A stretch of DNA of 64,000 bases from Gordonia spumicola (GCF_009932475.1 NZ_BJOV01000001.1:62001-126000); one strand, 5' to 3'; shown: positions 34,986-43,610, counted from the stretch's first letter. Notes: generated by a model not told the origin, from the sequence alone. Program-made: numbers and translations.

Positions 34986-35291
34986 ATGGCTGACGGGACG
35001 ATTTCGGTGAAGCATCTGGCCGAGCGTGAGCGCTACCGCGCTGACATCACGGGCGACGACGGTGAGCAGTTGGAGGTCGGCTACGTCGACTACACGCAGG
35101 ACGGCGACCGCGTGGCCCTCACGCACACCGTCGTCTACGAGCGGTTCGGCGGACGTGGATTCGCCGCGGACCTGGTGAAGTACGTCCTCGACGACGTGCG
35201 CACTAACAATCAGACCGTCGTCCCCGTCTGCTCGTACGTCGTCAAGTACCTCGAGAAGCATCCCGAGTACTCGGATCTCGTCGCATCCTGA
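34986..35291 (+). CDS. Small GNAT-fold protein (YjdJ/GTL3B-type N-acetyltransferase domain)
   Basis: 101 residues. The whole protein is a minimal GNAT-like domain: VALTHTVVYERFGGRGFAADLVKYVLDDVR carries the acetyl-CoA loop (GGRGFAA, about residues 58-64), and VVPVCSYVVKYLEKHPEY is the family's C-terminal signature with a Cys and the HPEY end. TACATT lies 6 bases before the ATG, and GGAGG in the same gap could serve as a ribosome-binding site. The substrate is unknown. It is followed by a hairpin that contains a RegX3-like box. Confidence 0.84.
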   Translation: MADGTISVKHLAERERYRADITGDDGEQLEVGYVDYTQDGDRVALTHTVVYERFGGRGFAADLVKYVLDDVRTNNQTVVPVCSYVVKYLEKHPEYSDLVAS

Positions 35292-35302
35292 CCCGCCCCG
35301 AA

Positions 35303-35345
35303 CACTGTCGGTTCACCTGGCGTCAACCCATGTGGACCGACAGTG
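35303..35345. terminator. Hairpin between GNAT gene and senX3
   Basis: Arms 35303-35320 and 35328-35345 pair over 18 positions, with one G-U pair and one mismatch (outer CACTGTCGGT with ACCGACAGTG). It probably ends the upstream transcript, but it also holds the RegX3-like box. Confidence 0.55.
35311..35328 (+). promoter_or_regulatory. RegX3/PHO-type direct repeat upstream of senX3
   Basis: GTTCACC-TGGC-GTCAACC: two 7-base half-sites with an 11-base period, the layout of actinobacterial PHO boxes bound by RegX3/PhoP. It lies about 80 bases upstream of the senX3 start, fitting autoregulation. Confidence 0.6.
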
Positions 35346-35397
35346 AATGCTGTGCGAAGAGTGTCTTCCCGGGCTGCGAACACCAGACGATGGCACG

Positions 35398-35403
35398 TAG
35401 GAT
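35398..35403 (+). promoter_or_regulatory. senX3 -10 element, probable leaderless start
   Basis: TAGGAT ends 6 bases before the GTG of senX3. Its first three bases are also an in-frame stop that rules out an N-terminally longer SenX3. Confidence 0.5.
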
Positions 35404-35409
35404 TCGGGT

Positions 35410-36579
35410 GTGTCCGAGACCAGCGGTGACCGCTTGATCAATGGTGCCGCAGCCGCCCGTTTCGGCCCGCCGCACGTCGACGCCTCGTATCTGCAGTCCG
35501 TCCGGCCCGACGATGTGTCGCGCGCCGACCTGCTGACCCTCATGGTGGCGCGGGCCGAGTCGGGGATCGTCGTCGTCGACGAGTTCCACAACGTCATCGT
35601 CTACAACGATCGGGCCGCCGAACTTGGCATGGTCAGGGACGTGCTCGCCGACGGCGTCGCCGAGGCGATCTCGGAAGTGTTCACGACCGGCGTCGACAGG
35701 CACTTCGACTTCTCTCCGCCGCAGTCGACGCTCGGATTCGTCTCGACGGGCCGCACCGTCCACCGCCCGGTCGAGACCGTGCGCTGCACGGCGAGCCTCG
35801 CGGCGGTCACCGGCGTCCAGTACGTGCTCGTCTACGGCGACGACGACTCCACCAATCAGCGCGTCGAGGCCACCCGCCGAGACTTCGCCGCCAACGTCTC
35901 GCACGAGCTGAAGACGCCGCTCGGCGCGATCAGCCTGATGGCGGAGGCGATGCTGGAGTCGCGTGACGACCCCGCGGCCGTGGAGCATTTCGGTCGCCGT
36001 GTCCTCAAGGAGGCCACGCGGATGGGGTCTCTCGTCAACGAGCTGATTGGATTGTCGCGTCTGCAGGACGGAGCCATCGCCGACTTCGTGCCCGTCGACG
36101 TCGACGCTCTCGTCGACGACGCCGTCGCGGCCGCCGGGGTGTCCGCGGAGATCGCCGAGATCGAACTCGTCGTCGACGAGCCGACGCACTTCGGCGTCCA
36201 AGGCGACCGCACGCTGCTGTTGACCGCGTTGAACAACCTGCTGGTGAACGCGATCAACCATTCGCCGACCGGCGAAGTGGTGTCCGTCAGCCGCAAGAAG
36301 GTCGTCATCGACGACGTCGACATGGTCGCCATCGCCGTCACCGACCGAGGCATCGGCATCGCGCCCGCCGATCAGCAGCGCGTGTTCGAGCGTTTCTACC
36401 GCGTCGACAAGGCGCGGTCGCGTGCGACCGGCGGCACCGGACTCGGTCTCGCCATCGTCAAGCACGTGGCGGCCAGCCACGGCGGCCACATCGGGTTGTG
36501 GAGCAAGCCGGGAACCGGTTCCACGTTCAGCCTGTACATTCCCATCGACCCGGAACCAGAAGAGGAACTCCCGCTTTGA
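35410..36579 (+). CDS. senX3: Sensor histidine kinase SenX3 (no membrane segment)
   Basis: Phosphate-responsive sensor kinase, 389 residues. A PAS-like region (about 40-150, VARAESGIVVVDEFHNVIVYN) precedes the HisKA domain with phospho-acceptor His165 in ANVSHELKTPLG. The ATPase domain carries the N box (NNLLVNAINHSP), G1 DRGIGIAP, F box VFERFYR and G2 GGTGLGLAIVKH. Mycobacterial SenX3 begins with two membrane segments; here the N-terminus is polar and an in-frame TAG at 35398 prevents extension, so the kinase is probably cytosolic. The stop overlaps the regX3 start (TTGA). Confidence 0.93.
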   Translation: MSETSGDRLINGAAAARFGPPHVDASYLQSVRPDDVSRADLLTLMVARAESGIVVVDEFHNVIVYNDRAAELGMVRDVLADGVAEAISEVFTTGVDRHFDFSPPQSTLGFVSTGRTVHRPVETVRCTASLAAVTGVQYVLVYGDDDSTNQRVEATRRDFAANVSHELKTPLGAISLMAEAMLESRDDPAAVEHFGRRVLKEATRMGSLVNELIGLSRLQDGAIADFVPVDVDALVDDAVAAAGVSAEIAEIELVVDEPTHFGVQGDRTLLLTALNNLLVNAINHSPTGEVVSVSRKKVVIDDVDMVAIAVTDRGIGIAPADQQRVFERFYRVDKARSRATGGTGLGLAIVKHVAASHGGHIGLWSKPGTGSTFSLYIPIDPEPEEELPL

Positions 36580-37265
36580 CGCACGTACTGATCGTCGAGG
36601 ATGAAGAATCGCTGGCCGATCCGCTGGCCTTCCTGCTCCGCAAAGAGGGCTTCGAAGCGAGCATCGTGAACGACGGGACGCAGGCGCTGCCCGCGTTCGA
36701 GCGGATCAACCCCGACATCGTCCTTCTCGACCTGATGCTCCCCGGCGTGTCCGGCACGGAGATCTGCAAGTCGATCCGCGCCAAGTCGACGACGCCGGTG
36801 ATCATGGTGACCGCCCGCGACAGCGAGATCGACAAGGTCGTCGGCCTAGAACTCGGCGCCGACGACTACGTCACCAAGCCGTACTCCGCGCGCGAACTCA
36901 TCGCCCGCATCCGCGCCGTCCTGCGCCGCGGGGGAGTGGTCGCCGACGACGAGGACGCCGCCATCGGCGTCATCGAGGTCGGGCCGGTCCGCATGGACGT
37001 CCAGCGCCACACCGTCAGCGTCGGCGGCTCCGATGTGACCCTGCCGCTCAAGGAGTTCGATCTCCTCGAATACCTGCTGCGCAACTCCGGTCGCGTCCTG
37101 ACTCGGAGCCAGCTGATCGACCGCGTGTGGGGCGCCGACTACGTCGGCGACACCAAGACGCTCGACGTGCACGTCAAGCGCCTGCGCTCCAAGGTGGAAC
37201 CGGACTCGTCCCAGCCCCGCCACCTCATCACCGTCCGCGGCCTCGGCTACAAGTTCGAGCCGTGA
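36576..37265 (+). CDS. regX3: Response regulator RegX3
   Basis: OmpR/PhoB-type response regulator of the phosphate-starvation response, 229 residues. The receiver domain has the acidic pocket VEDEE (residues 8-10), phospho-acceptor Asp52 (LLDLMLPG) and Lys101 (VTKPYS). The C-terminal winged helix (about 130-228) has the recognition helix in TKTLDVHVKRLRSKVE. The start is TTG at 36576, overlapping the senX3 stop, which ties the two gene products together. It converges on the Cys-rich protein gene with only 26 bases between. Confidence 0.95.
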   Translation: MTHVLIVEDEESLADPLAFLLRKEGFEASIVNDGTQALPAFERINPDIVLLDLMLPGVSGTEICKSIRAKSTTPVIMVTARDSEIDKVVGLELGADDYVTKPYSARELIARIRAVLRRGGVVADDEDAAIGVIEVGPVRMDVQRHTVSVGGSDVTLPLKEFDLLEYLLRNSGRVLTRSQLIDRVWGADYVGDTKTLDVHVKRLRSKVEPDSSQPRHLITVRGLGYKFEP

Positions 37266-37291
37266 TCTGATCGACCCTTCGACCCGCCGTC

Positions 37292-38167
37292 CTACATCTG
37301 TTCGTACTTGAGGTCGGTGTCGCGGCGGGAGGTGGCGGCGGCGGTCGCCGGGTGGACGGCGAGCAGGCCGAGACCGTTGCGCCGACGGCAGACGTCGGCG
37401 ATGACCTCGTAGGCGGGTTCGCCGACGAGTTCGACGAGCTCGGGCCGGTACGACTCGAAGACCTGGGTGGCTCCGATGTGGGCGTCCGGCGAACCCGAGC
37501 AGTACCAGTCCAGGTCGTGGCCGCCTTCGCCCCAGCCGCGGCGGTCGAACTCGGTGAGCGTCGTCTTCAGGATCTCCGAGCCGTCGGGGCGCGTCACCCA
37601 GTCCTGCTCGCGCCGCATCGGCAGTTGCCAGCAGACGTCCGGCTTCACGGTGAGCGGCTCGATGCCCTTCCGGAGCGCCATGCCGTGCAGCGAACATCCC
37701 TGGCCCGCGGGGAATCCGGGCCTGTTCAAGAAGATGCACGCGCCGTCGTGCAGGCGGGTCTTCAGGGCCGGCTCGCCTTCCAGGTCCTCGTTCTCCTCGA
37801 GGTAGCCGCCGGGACCGAGCGGATCGTCGGCGGACCCTTCGGCGTGGAACTCCCAGTCGTCGGCGGTCAGCATAGCCGCGCCCGCGGCGAGTCGTTCGCG
37901 ATCGTCGTCGTCGGTCAGATACGCCCCGTGCGTGCAGCATCCGTCGGAGGCACGGTCGGCGATGATCCCTTGGCACGCAGGCGTCCCGAAGACGCACGTC
38001 CACCGGGACAACATCCAGGTCAGGTCCACGCTGATCAGATGTTCGGGGTCGGCGGGGTCGAAGAACTCGTACCATTCGCGCGGGAAGTCGAGGGCTGCTT
38101 CGGGGGCGGGAGCCTGCCTGCGCGGATCAGCGGACACGATGGCCTTCCTGTTGAGAGTGAATGTCAA
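37292..38167 (-). CDS. Cys-rich conserved protein, Rv0495c-type
   Basis: 291 residues, soluble, with no hydrophobic anchor. Eight or more Cys residues in short motifs: [10 protein letters not shown] (near 58), DGCCTHG (near 75), GACIFLN (near 142), QGCSLHG (near 155), VCWQLP, WYCSGSP and DVCRRR. The early C-x6-C and CC patterns recall YkgJ-like metal or Fe-S binding proteins. Its position beside ppx equals that of conserved M. tuberculosis Rv0495c. Function unknown; redox or metal handling is a reasonable guess. It is divergent from ppx with a 56-base gap. Confidence 0.8.
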   Translation of the reverse strand: MTFTLNRKAIVSADPRRQAPAPEAALDFPREWYEFFDPADPEHLISVDLTWMLSRWTCVFGTPACQGIIADRASDGCCTHGAYLTDDDDRERLAAGAAMLTADDWEFHAEGSADDPLGPGGYLEENEDLEGEPALKTRLHDGACIFLNRPGFPAGQGCSLHGMALRKGIEPLTVKPDVCWQLPMRREQDWVTRPDGSEILKTTLTEFDRRGWGEGGHDLDWYCSGSPDAHIGATQVFESYRPELVELVGEPAYEVIADVCRRRNGLGLLAVHPATAAATSRRDTDLKYEQM

Positions 38168-38211
38168 CGGTAGCTGCTGAGTGCCGGGTCGCGCGGACCG
38201 CGGCGGCCGAG

Positions 38212-38217
38212 TACGTT
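38212..38217 (+). promoter_or_regulatory. -10 element, probable leaderless start of ppx
   Basis: TACGTT ends 6 bases before the GTG at 38224. No ribosome-binding site is visible. Confidence 0.45.
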
Positions 38218-38223
38218 TGATCG

Positions 38224-39171
38224 GTGCGACTTGGAGTGCTCGACGTTGGCAGCAATACGGTGCATCTGCTCGTGGTCGACGCTCACCGGGGTGGTCATCC
38301 GAACCCGATGAGCTCGACGAAGGCGGTCCTGCGGCTCGCCGAGGAGATCGACGAGAACGGGCGCATGCGAGACTCCGGTGCCAGGGCGCTCGTCTCCACG
38401 ACCGAGGAGTTCACCCGCATCGCCCGGTCGTCCGGTTGCGAACAGGTGATGGCCTTCGCGACGTCCGCGGTCCGCGACGCGACCAACTGCGACCAGGTGC
38501 TCCGCAAGGTCAAGGAGGCCTCGGGCCTGGACATCCAGGTCCTCGAAGGCGTCGACGAGTCGCGCCTCACGTCCCTCGCGGTCCGCCGCTGGTACGGCTG
38601 GAGCGCGGGCCGGATCCTGGCGTTCGACATCGGCGGCGGCAGCCTCGAGATGTCGAACGGCGTCGACGAGGAACCCGACGTCGCGCTGTCGTTGCCGCTC
38701 GGAGCGGGGCGACTCACCCGCGAATGGCTGCAGGGCGACCCGCCGAGCCGTCGCCGCGTGGCCGTGCTGCGCGACTGGCTCGACGCCGAACTCAAGGAAC
38801 CGGCGAAGGAACTGCGCGCGGTCGGCAAGGCAGACCTCGCGGTCGGCTCGTCCAAGACCTTCCGCTCGCTGGCCCGACTGACCGGAGCCGCGCCGTCCGG
38901 TGCGGGGCCGCGCGTCAAACGGACCCTCACGGTCAGCGGCCTGCGCCAGCTCACCGCGTTCATCTCCCGCATGACGACGGCCGACCGCGCCGAACTCGAA
39001 GGCGTCAGCGCCGACCGCGCGCCGCAGATCGTCGCGGGTGCTCTCGTGGCGGAGGCGGCGATGCGTGCGCTCGGAGTCGATACACTGGACATCTGTCCGT
39101 GGGCTTTGCGAGAAGGCGTGATCCTGCGTCGCCTCGATTCCGAGCCCGCGGGCGCCATGACCACTAACTGA
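38224..39171 (+). CDS. ppx: Exopolyphosphatase Ppx/GppA family
   Basis: Releases phosphate from polyphosphate chains (or pppGpp). 315 residues, the short actinobacterial form made of the two ribonuclease-H-like domains only. The N-terminal phosphate loop is [13 protein letters not shown] (residues 6-18), [11 protein letters not shown] is near residue 80 with the catalytic Glu in [10 protein letters not shown], and the second loop is [11 protein letters not shown] (near 137). Proximity to senX3-regX3 fits phosphate physiology. It is homologous in place to Rv0496. Confidence 0.92.
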   Translation: MRLGVLDVGSNTVHLLVVDAHRGGHPNPMSSTKAVLRLAEEIDENGRMRDSGARALVSTTEEFTRIARSSGCEQVMAFATSAVRDATNCDQVLRKVKEASGLDIQVLEGVDESRLTSLAVRRWYGWSAGRILAFDIGGGSLEMSNGVDEEPDVALSLPLGAGRLTREWLQGDPPSRRRVAVLRDWLDAELKEPAKELRAVGKADLAVGSSKTFRSLARLTGAAPSGAGPRVKRTLTVSGLRQLTAFISRMTTADRAELEGVSADRAPQIVAGALVAEAAMRALGVDTLDICPWALREGVILRRLDSEPAGAMTTN

Positions 39172-39195
39172 CGCACGAAGGGACACCGGAGTCGT

Positions 39196-40128
39196 ATGGC
39201 GGACGAGACCGAGCCGGAGTCGAAGCCGATCACAGTGTCGGAACTGATCGCACGGTCCGGCGGTGACGACGCGTTCCCCCGCTCGGAGTCGGTGTCGGTC
39301 CGGCGTGCCGGAACGACGGCGTCGTCGACGACCGCGTCGGGCATGCCGTCGTACACGGCCCCGAGCCCCGCACCCGACGCCCCCCGAGCCGTCGGGGCGA
39401 GCGGCATGCCGGGCTTCACACCGCCGGTTCGGTCGGATGTCGAGTCGACCGGCGTGATCCCGGCGTTCTCCGACGACGACACCGGCTCGCTGCGCAAGGT
39501 CGAAGCCGACGACATGTTCGACTACGATCTGCCGCCCGCGGTGATCCACCAGTCGACGTACGACTCGACCGACGCGTTGACCGTCGCCGCCCCTGTCGAC
39601 CCGGAACCGGCGTCGTCGTTCGACGACACCACGTCGATCCCGCTGGTCGACGATACCGATACCGATGTCGACGCGGGCGAGCACATCCTCGCCGACGACA
39701 CTCGGGGCGACGACGTTCGGGCCGACGAGACCGTCGCCCACGAGCTCCTCTCCGAAGGCTCCGACGACAAGGCCGCGGCCAAGGCGGCCAAGGCCAAGGC
39801 CGATCGGAAGGCGGCCAAGGCCGAGGCGAAAGCGGCGAAGGCCGCCGAGGACGACGACGCGGAACCGTCGGCCGCGCTCGGGTGGGCCGCGTTCGTCGGC
39901 GAGATCGTCGTCGGACTCGGCGTCGGCGCGGGCCTGTTCTGGGGTTTCACCGAACTGTGGAAGCGGTACGTCTACCTGGCGCTCGTCCTGGCGATCGTGG
40001 TGATCTTCGCGGTCGTGACGTTCGCGCACATCCTGCGTAAACGCGATCTCGCGACGACGCTCCTCGCGCTCGCCGTCGGCATGCTCGTGACGATCGGCCC
40101 GCTCGTCTTCCTCGCGGCCCAGCCCTAG
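39196..40128 (+). CDS. Membrane protein with long acidic N-terminus, Rv0497-type
   Basis: 310 residues. About 230 residues of cytoplasmic low-complexity sequence: Ser/Thr/Pro-rich (to about 80), then Asp-rich, then an Ala/Lys coiled stretch (KAAAKAAKAKADRKAAKAE, about 193-211). It ends with two or three membrane segments (about 227-310). It has no recognisable enzyme motif. It lies between ppx and the TIM-barrel gene as Rv0497 does. The long charged arm may hold protein partners; that is inference. Confidence 0.8.
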   Translation: MADETEPESKPITVSELIARSGGDDAFPRSESVSVRRAGTTASSTTASGMPSYTAPSPAPDAPRAVGASGMPGFTPPVRSDVESTGVIPAFSDDDTGSLRKVEADDMFDYDLPPAVIHQSTYDSTDALTVAAPVDPEPASSFDDTTSIPLVDDTDTDVDAGEHILADDTRGDDVRADETVAHELLSEGSDDKAAAKAAKAKADRKAAKAEAKAAKAAEDDDAEPSAALGWAAFVGEIVVGLGVGAGLFWGFTELWKRYVYLALVLAIVVIFAVVTFAHILRKRDLATTLLALAVGMLVTIGPLVFLAAQP

Positions 40129-40136
40129 AGCGCCCG

Positions 40137-40997
40137 GTGTCGCAGCTGCGCATCCCGATCCCGATCGGACTGTCCACCGCCTCGGTGTATCCGCAGAACA
40201 CCGAGGCCGCTTTCGCCTACGCGAACGAACTCGGCTACGACGGCGTCGAGCTGATGGTGTGGGGCGAGGCCGTCAGCCAGGACATCCCACAGGTCGCCCG
40301 ACTGTCGCAGCGGTATCAGGTGCCGGTCCTGTCGGTGCACGCGCCGTGCCTGCTCATCTCGCAGCGCGTCTGGGGCCGTGACCCCAAGGCGAAGCTCGCC
40401 AAGTCGGTTCGGGCGGCCGAGACGCTCGGCGCGTCGACGGTCGTCGTCCACCCGCCGTTCCGGTGGCAGCGCGAATACGTCGCCGCGTTCGACGACCTCG
40501 TCGCCCAGCTGGAGGCCGAGTCGGACGTCTCGGTGGCCGTGGAGAACATGTTCCCGATGCGGGCGGACCGATTGTTCGGCGGCGGGTCCAGGCCTGCCGA
40601 GCGGATGGCGCAGCGCGGCGGCGGACCGGGCCTGAGCGCGTCGGCGTTCGGGAAGCCGATCGACCCGACGGCGATCGGCTACGACAATTACACGCTCGAC
40701 CTGTCGCACGTCGCCACGGCGGGCGACGACGCGCTCGCGATGGCCGACCGCATGGGTCGCGGGCTCAAGCATCTGCACCTGACGGACGGGACCGGAGCCG
40801 CGCACGACGAGCACCTGATCCCCGGTGAGGGGACACAGCCGTGCATCGAGGTGTGCAGGCGACTCGCCGACAGCGACTTCGACGGGTCCGTGGTCCTCGA
40901 GGTCCACACGACGTCGGCGCGCACCAAGGTCGACCGGGCCGCGATGCTGGCGCGCTCGCTGGAATTCGCTCGCACTCACCTCAGCCGGGAACTCTAG
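40137..40997 (+). CDS. Xylose isomerase-like TIM-barrel protein (AP endonuclease 2 family)
   Basis: 286-residue sugar-phosphate isomerase/epimerase-type TIM barrel. Metal-site residues of the fold are visible: His in LSVHAPCLL (near 63), His in VVVHPPF (near 101), Glu in VAVENMFPM (near 137), the DLSHVA strand (near 189) and HLHLTDGTGAAHDEHLIPGEG (about 214-234), then Glu in VVLEVHT. The reaction is unknown. Its place equals Rv0498. The GTG start lies eight bases after the membrane protein stop. Confidence 0.85.
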   Translation: MSQLRIPIPIGLSTASVYPQNTEAAFAYANELGYDGVELMVWGEAVSQDIPQVARLSQRYQVPVLSVHAPCLLISQRVWGRDPKAKLAKSVRAAETLGASTVVVHPPFRWQREYVAAFDDLVAQLEAESDVSVAVENMFPMRADRLFGGGSRPAERMAQRGGGPGLSASAFGKPIDPTAIGYDNYTLDLSHVATAGDDALAMADRMGRGLKHLHLTDGTGAAHDEHLIPGEGTQPCIEVCRRLADSDFDGSVVLEVHTTSARTKVDRAAMLARSLEFARTHLSREL

Positions 40998-41004
40998 GAG
41001 ACCT

Positions 41005-41874
41005 ATGACGAAGCTCGCCGACCTCCTGCACCTCGAGACCCTGTCTCGTGGCGGCGACGGCGCGTCGATCACGTACGCCACCGTCATCGACGAGACCTTC
41101 ACTATCGGACCGAAGGTCCACGGCGGCAGCCTGCAGATGGTCATCACGCGCGCGGCGCGCGCCGCGCTGATCGACCTGGCCGAGCTCGACGCCGACCCGG
41201 CGCTGATCGACGGCGTCACCGCGATCGCCGTGGCGAGCGACTATCTCGCGGCGCCGGACCCGGCGGCGATCGTCGTCGAGGTGTCGATCGTCAAGCGCGG
41301 CCGGACGGTGTCCCTCGCGCGGGTCGAGGTGACCCAGAACGATCGACGGATGGTCACGTCGACGGTCACTCTCGGCAGGCTCGACGAGGGCGCCGCCGCC
41401 TACCGCGCCGACGGCCTGCTCGCCGACATGCCTGTCGAACCAGCGGTCGACGGGCTCAGCGTCGGCGACAGCCCGGTCGGTGAAGTGATGCACCTGGGGG
41501 CCGCCGCCGACTTCGTCCTCGACGCGGGCACGTTCGCCGTCGCCCGCGGGGAGACGGGGCCGCCGGTGATCCGCGGATGGTGCAGGCCCAAGGACGACGA
41601 CGACCAGCCGGACGACATCGGCCTGGACTTCCCGGTCCTGGTCTGCGACATCTCGCCGCCCGTCGTCATGAATCTCGGCATGTTCGGCTGGGCCCCGACG
41701 GTCCAGCTGACGACCTACGTCCGTCGCCTCCCGGCGCCGGGCTGGCTGCGGTACGAGGCGTCGACCGTCGAGGTGGGGCGGGGCATGTTCGCCGAGGATC
41801 ACCTCGTGGTGGACTCGACGGGCGCCGTCGTCGCGCAGTCCCGGCAGCTGGCATTGATCCCGGCGCGGCGTTGA
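41005..41874 (+). CDS. Acyl-CoA thioesterase-like double-hotdog protein
   Basis: 289 residues. Two hotdog domains in tandem, TesB/DUF-type: the first with PKVHGGSLQMVITRAA (HGG helix, near residue 32), the second with SPPVVMNLGMFGWAPTVQLTTYVRR (near 215-240) and a final AEDHLVVDSTG strand. Predicted to cleave or bind acyl-CoA thioesters. AGGAG lies 6 bases before the ATG. It is homologous in place to Rv0499, upstream of proC. Confidence 0.84.
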   Translation: MTKLADLLHLETLSRGGDGASITYATVIDETFTIGPKVHGGSLQMVITRAARAALIDLAELDADPALIDGVTAIAVASDYLAAPDPAAIVVEVSIVKRGRTVSLARVEVTQNDRRMVTSTVTLGRLDEGAAAYRADGLLADMPVEPAVDGLSVGDSPVGEVMHLGAAADFVLDAGTFAVARGETGPPVIRGWCRPKDDDDQPDDIGLDFPVLVCDISPPVVMNLGMFGWAPTVQLTTYVRRLPAPGWLRYEASTVEVGRGMFAEDHLVVDSTGAVVAQSRQLALIPARR

Positions 41875-41922
41875 CGCGACCGCCCGGACCACACGAACGA
41901 ACAGAAGGAACAGTGAACTGAC

Positions 41923-42753
41923 ATGAGCGAGCGGGTAGCGATCATCGGCGGCGGCAAGATCGGCGAGGCCCTCCTCGCCGGTCTGATCAACGCCGGGAAG
42001 CCGGTGAAGGACCTCGTGGTGGTGGAACGGTCGAGCGCCCGGTCGGCCGAACTCATCGAGGACTACGGCGTGCGCGTCACGTCCGACATCGCCGACGCCG
42101 CAAGCGGTGTGCAGGTCGTGTTCATCGCGGTGAAGCCGGACGCGGTCGACGCGGTGCTGCCGCTCCTGGCGAAGGCCGACGACAGCAGCGAGGACGAGCG
42201 GATCACGATCACCCTGGTCGCGGGCATCCCGACGGACCGCTACGAGGCGTCGCTGCCCGCGGGATCGCCGGTCATCCGGGTGATGCCGAACACGCCGATG
42301 CTCGTCAACGAGGCCATGTGCGCCGTCAGCCCCGGACGGTACGCCAACGACGCGCAGGTGGACGTCGCGGTCCGACTCCTCGAGTCGGTCGGCAAGGTGA
42401 TGGTCGTCCCGGAGCGTTCGCTCGACGCGGTCACCGCGATCTCGGGTTCGGGTCCCGCCTACTTCTTCCTGATGGTCGAGGCGATGATCGACGCGGGCGT
42501 CGCGCTCGGGCTCACTCGGCAGCAGTCTGCTGAGCTCGCGGTCCAGACCGTGAAGGGCTCGGGTGTGCTGCTCGCCGAATCGGGTCTGACGGCCGTCGAC
42601 CTGCGCGCCGCCGTCACCTCGCCGGGCGGCACGACCGCGGCTGCCCTGCGGGAATTCGAGAAGCACGGCCTCCGGCACGCGGTGAACGAGGCGACCGCGG
42701 CGTGCGCGAAGACCAGTGCGCAGATGGCACGTCGACCAGAGATTGAGGGTTGA
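41923..42753 (+). CDS. proC: Pyrroline-5-carboxylate reductase
   Basis: Last step of proline synthesis, reducing pyrroline-5-carboxylate with NAD(P)H. 276 residues. Rossmann loop IIGGGKIGEALLAG (residues 7-20), FIAVKPD (near 68), RVMPNTPMLVNE (near 122) and the C-terminal family signature SPGGTTAAALREFEKHGLR (near 230-248). A decameric cytosolic enzyme in the family. GAAGGAACAG precedes the start. Confidence 0.96.
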   Translation: MSERVAIIGGGKIGEALLAGLINAGKPVKDLVVVERSSARSAELIEDYGVRVTSDIADAASGVQVVFIAVKPDAVDAVLPLLAKADDSSEDERITITLVAGIPTDRYEASLPAGSPVIRVMPNTPMLVNEAMCAVSPGRYANDAQVDVAVRLLESVGKVMVVPERSLDAVTAISGSGPAYFFLMVEAMIDAGVALGLTRQQSAELAVQTVKGSGVLLAESGLTAVDLRAAVTSPGGTTAAALREFEKHGLRHAVNEATAACAKTSAQMARRPEIEG

Positions 42754-42983
42754 TAGAGACCCTCGAGGGCCTTCCGTGCCGCGTCGTGTTCTCGGCGTCA
42801 GGGCCTCTGCCAGCGAAGATGTCGTCGAACACTCGGTGAAAACGGATGAGACGCCGATCATTCTTTCTCTCACGTCGCACTATTCACACCCGCCACGCTA
42901 AGGTACAACCAGCACGTACGTGTCTGATGTCCGCCGGAGGGGAAGCCGGTGGCCGCGATGCGTGCACCGGAGGTAATGAATAC
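42754..42983. other. Intergenic region proC to HTH gene
   Basis: 230 bases. An AT-richer patch at about 42850-42905 (attctttctctcacg; TAAGGT at 42899-42904 as a possible -10) probably holds the promoter of the following DNA-binding gene, giving a leader of about 75 bases. No gene or stable hairpin was found. Confidence 0.4.
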
Positions 42984-43226
42984 ATGGCTGCAGAAAAGCC
43001 GGGTGAACGGAACGAAATCGCCGACCGCAGTGTCGCCAACGCGGCGTCCGCGTCGCAGTTCCTGACCGTCGCAGAAGTCGCATCGCTGATGCGTGTGTCG
43101 AAGATGACCGTGTACCGCCTGGTGCACAACGGCGAACTGCCCGCCGTTCGCGTGGGACGTTCGTTCCGCGTGCACGCCAAGGCAGTCCACGAGTACCTCG
43201 AGACCTCGTACTTCGACGCCGGATAG
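42984..43226 (+). CDS. Excisionase/MerR-type helix-turn-helix DNA-binding protein
   Basis: 80-residue winged-helix DNA-binding protein of the excisionase (BldC-like) family. Residues 25-75 carry FLTVAEVASLMRVSKMTVYRL (positions 27-47, helix-turn-helix) and the wing GELPAVRVGRSFRVH. No effector domain, so a pure DNA-binding regulator or nucleoid factor. GGAGG precedes the ATG at 42984. It lies after proC as Rv0500A does. A second, different member is at 62500-62724. Confidence 0.87.
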   Translation: MAAEKPGERNEIADRSVANAASASQFLTVAEVASLMRVSKMTVYRLVHNGELPAVRVGRSFRVHAKAVHEYLETSYFDAG

Positions 43227-43245
43227 AGACCGACGCATACACGCA

Positions 43246-43278
43246 CACCGCCCGCCGCGCCACGCACGGCGGGCGGTG
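43246..43278 (+). terminator. Hairpin terminator after HTH gene
   Basis: A 12-bp perfect GC stem (CACCGCCCGCCG at 43246-43257 with 43267-43278, 9-base loop), 19 bases after the HTH gene stop. The rest of the gap to 43501 holds the bS22 leader, with TAGGAT at 43375-43380 as a possible -10. Confidence 0.75.
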
Positions 43279-43501
43279 CGCGTTCTGCCGGGTCTCATCG
43301 ATGCCACCGTCTTGCCGGGCAGTGCCGCATCGGCCCGCCGACCGCCCGATTTCGCCTCATGTTCATGCGGGCGGTAGGATTGGCGATCAGGTCGCTGTCG
43401 CCCCTGGGTTCATTCGAGCTTGAAGAGTCGGCGACGGCCCCGACAACAATGCCGGCCCCCGTGGCCGGAGGACACCACCATCGATCGTGAGGGAGAGCCC
43501 C

Positions 43502-43603
43502 ATGGGTTCCGTTATCAAGAAGCGCCGCAAGCGCATGTCGAAGAAGAAGCACCGCAAGCTGCTCCGCCGCACTCGCGTGCAGCGTCGTAAACTCGGCAAG
43601 TGA
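43502..43603 (+). CDS. Small ribosomal subunit protein bS22 (33 residues)
   Basis: Very short and extremely basic: [20 protein letters not shown], then [13 protein letters not shown]. This is the actinobacterial 30S protein bS22 (AURKAIP1/COX24 domain), located by structural work in mycobacterial ribosomes. GGGAG lies 9 bases before the ATG and a strong terminator 8 bases after the stop, so the gene is a complete single-gene unit. Its place beside the HTH gene and an epimerase is the mycobacterial one. Confidence 0.93.
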
Positions 43604-43610
43604 TCGATGG

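Noticed and set aside
34872-35261. 129-codon minus-strand frame over the GNAT-like gene
   Set aside because: The plus-strand GNAT gene has a -10 element, a ribosome-binding site and clear family motifs; the antisense frame has none.
42754-43501. tRNA, small RNA or riboswitch in the two longest gene-poor gaps
   Set aside because: No cloverleaf, no conserved riboswitch core; only a promoter-like patch and one terminator hairpin were supported.
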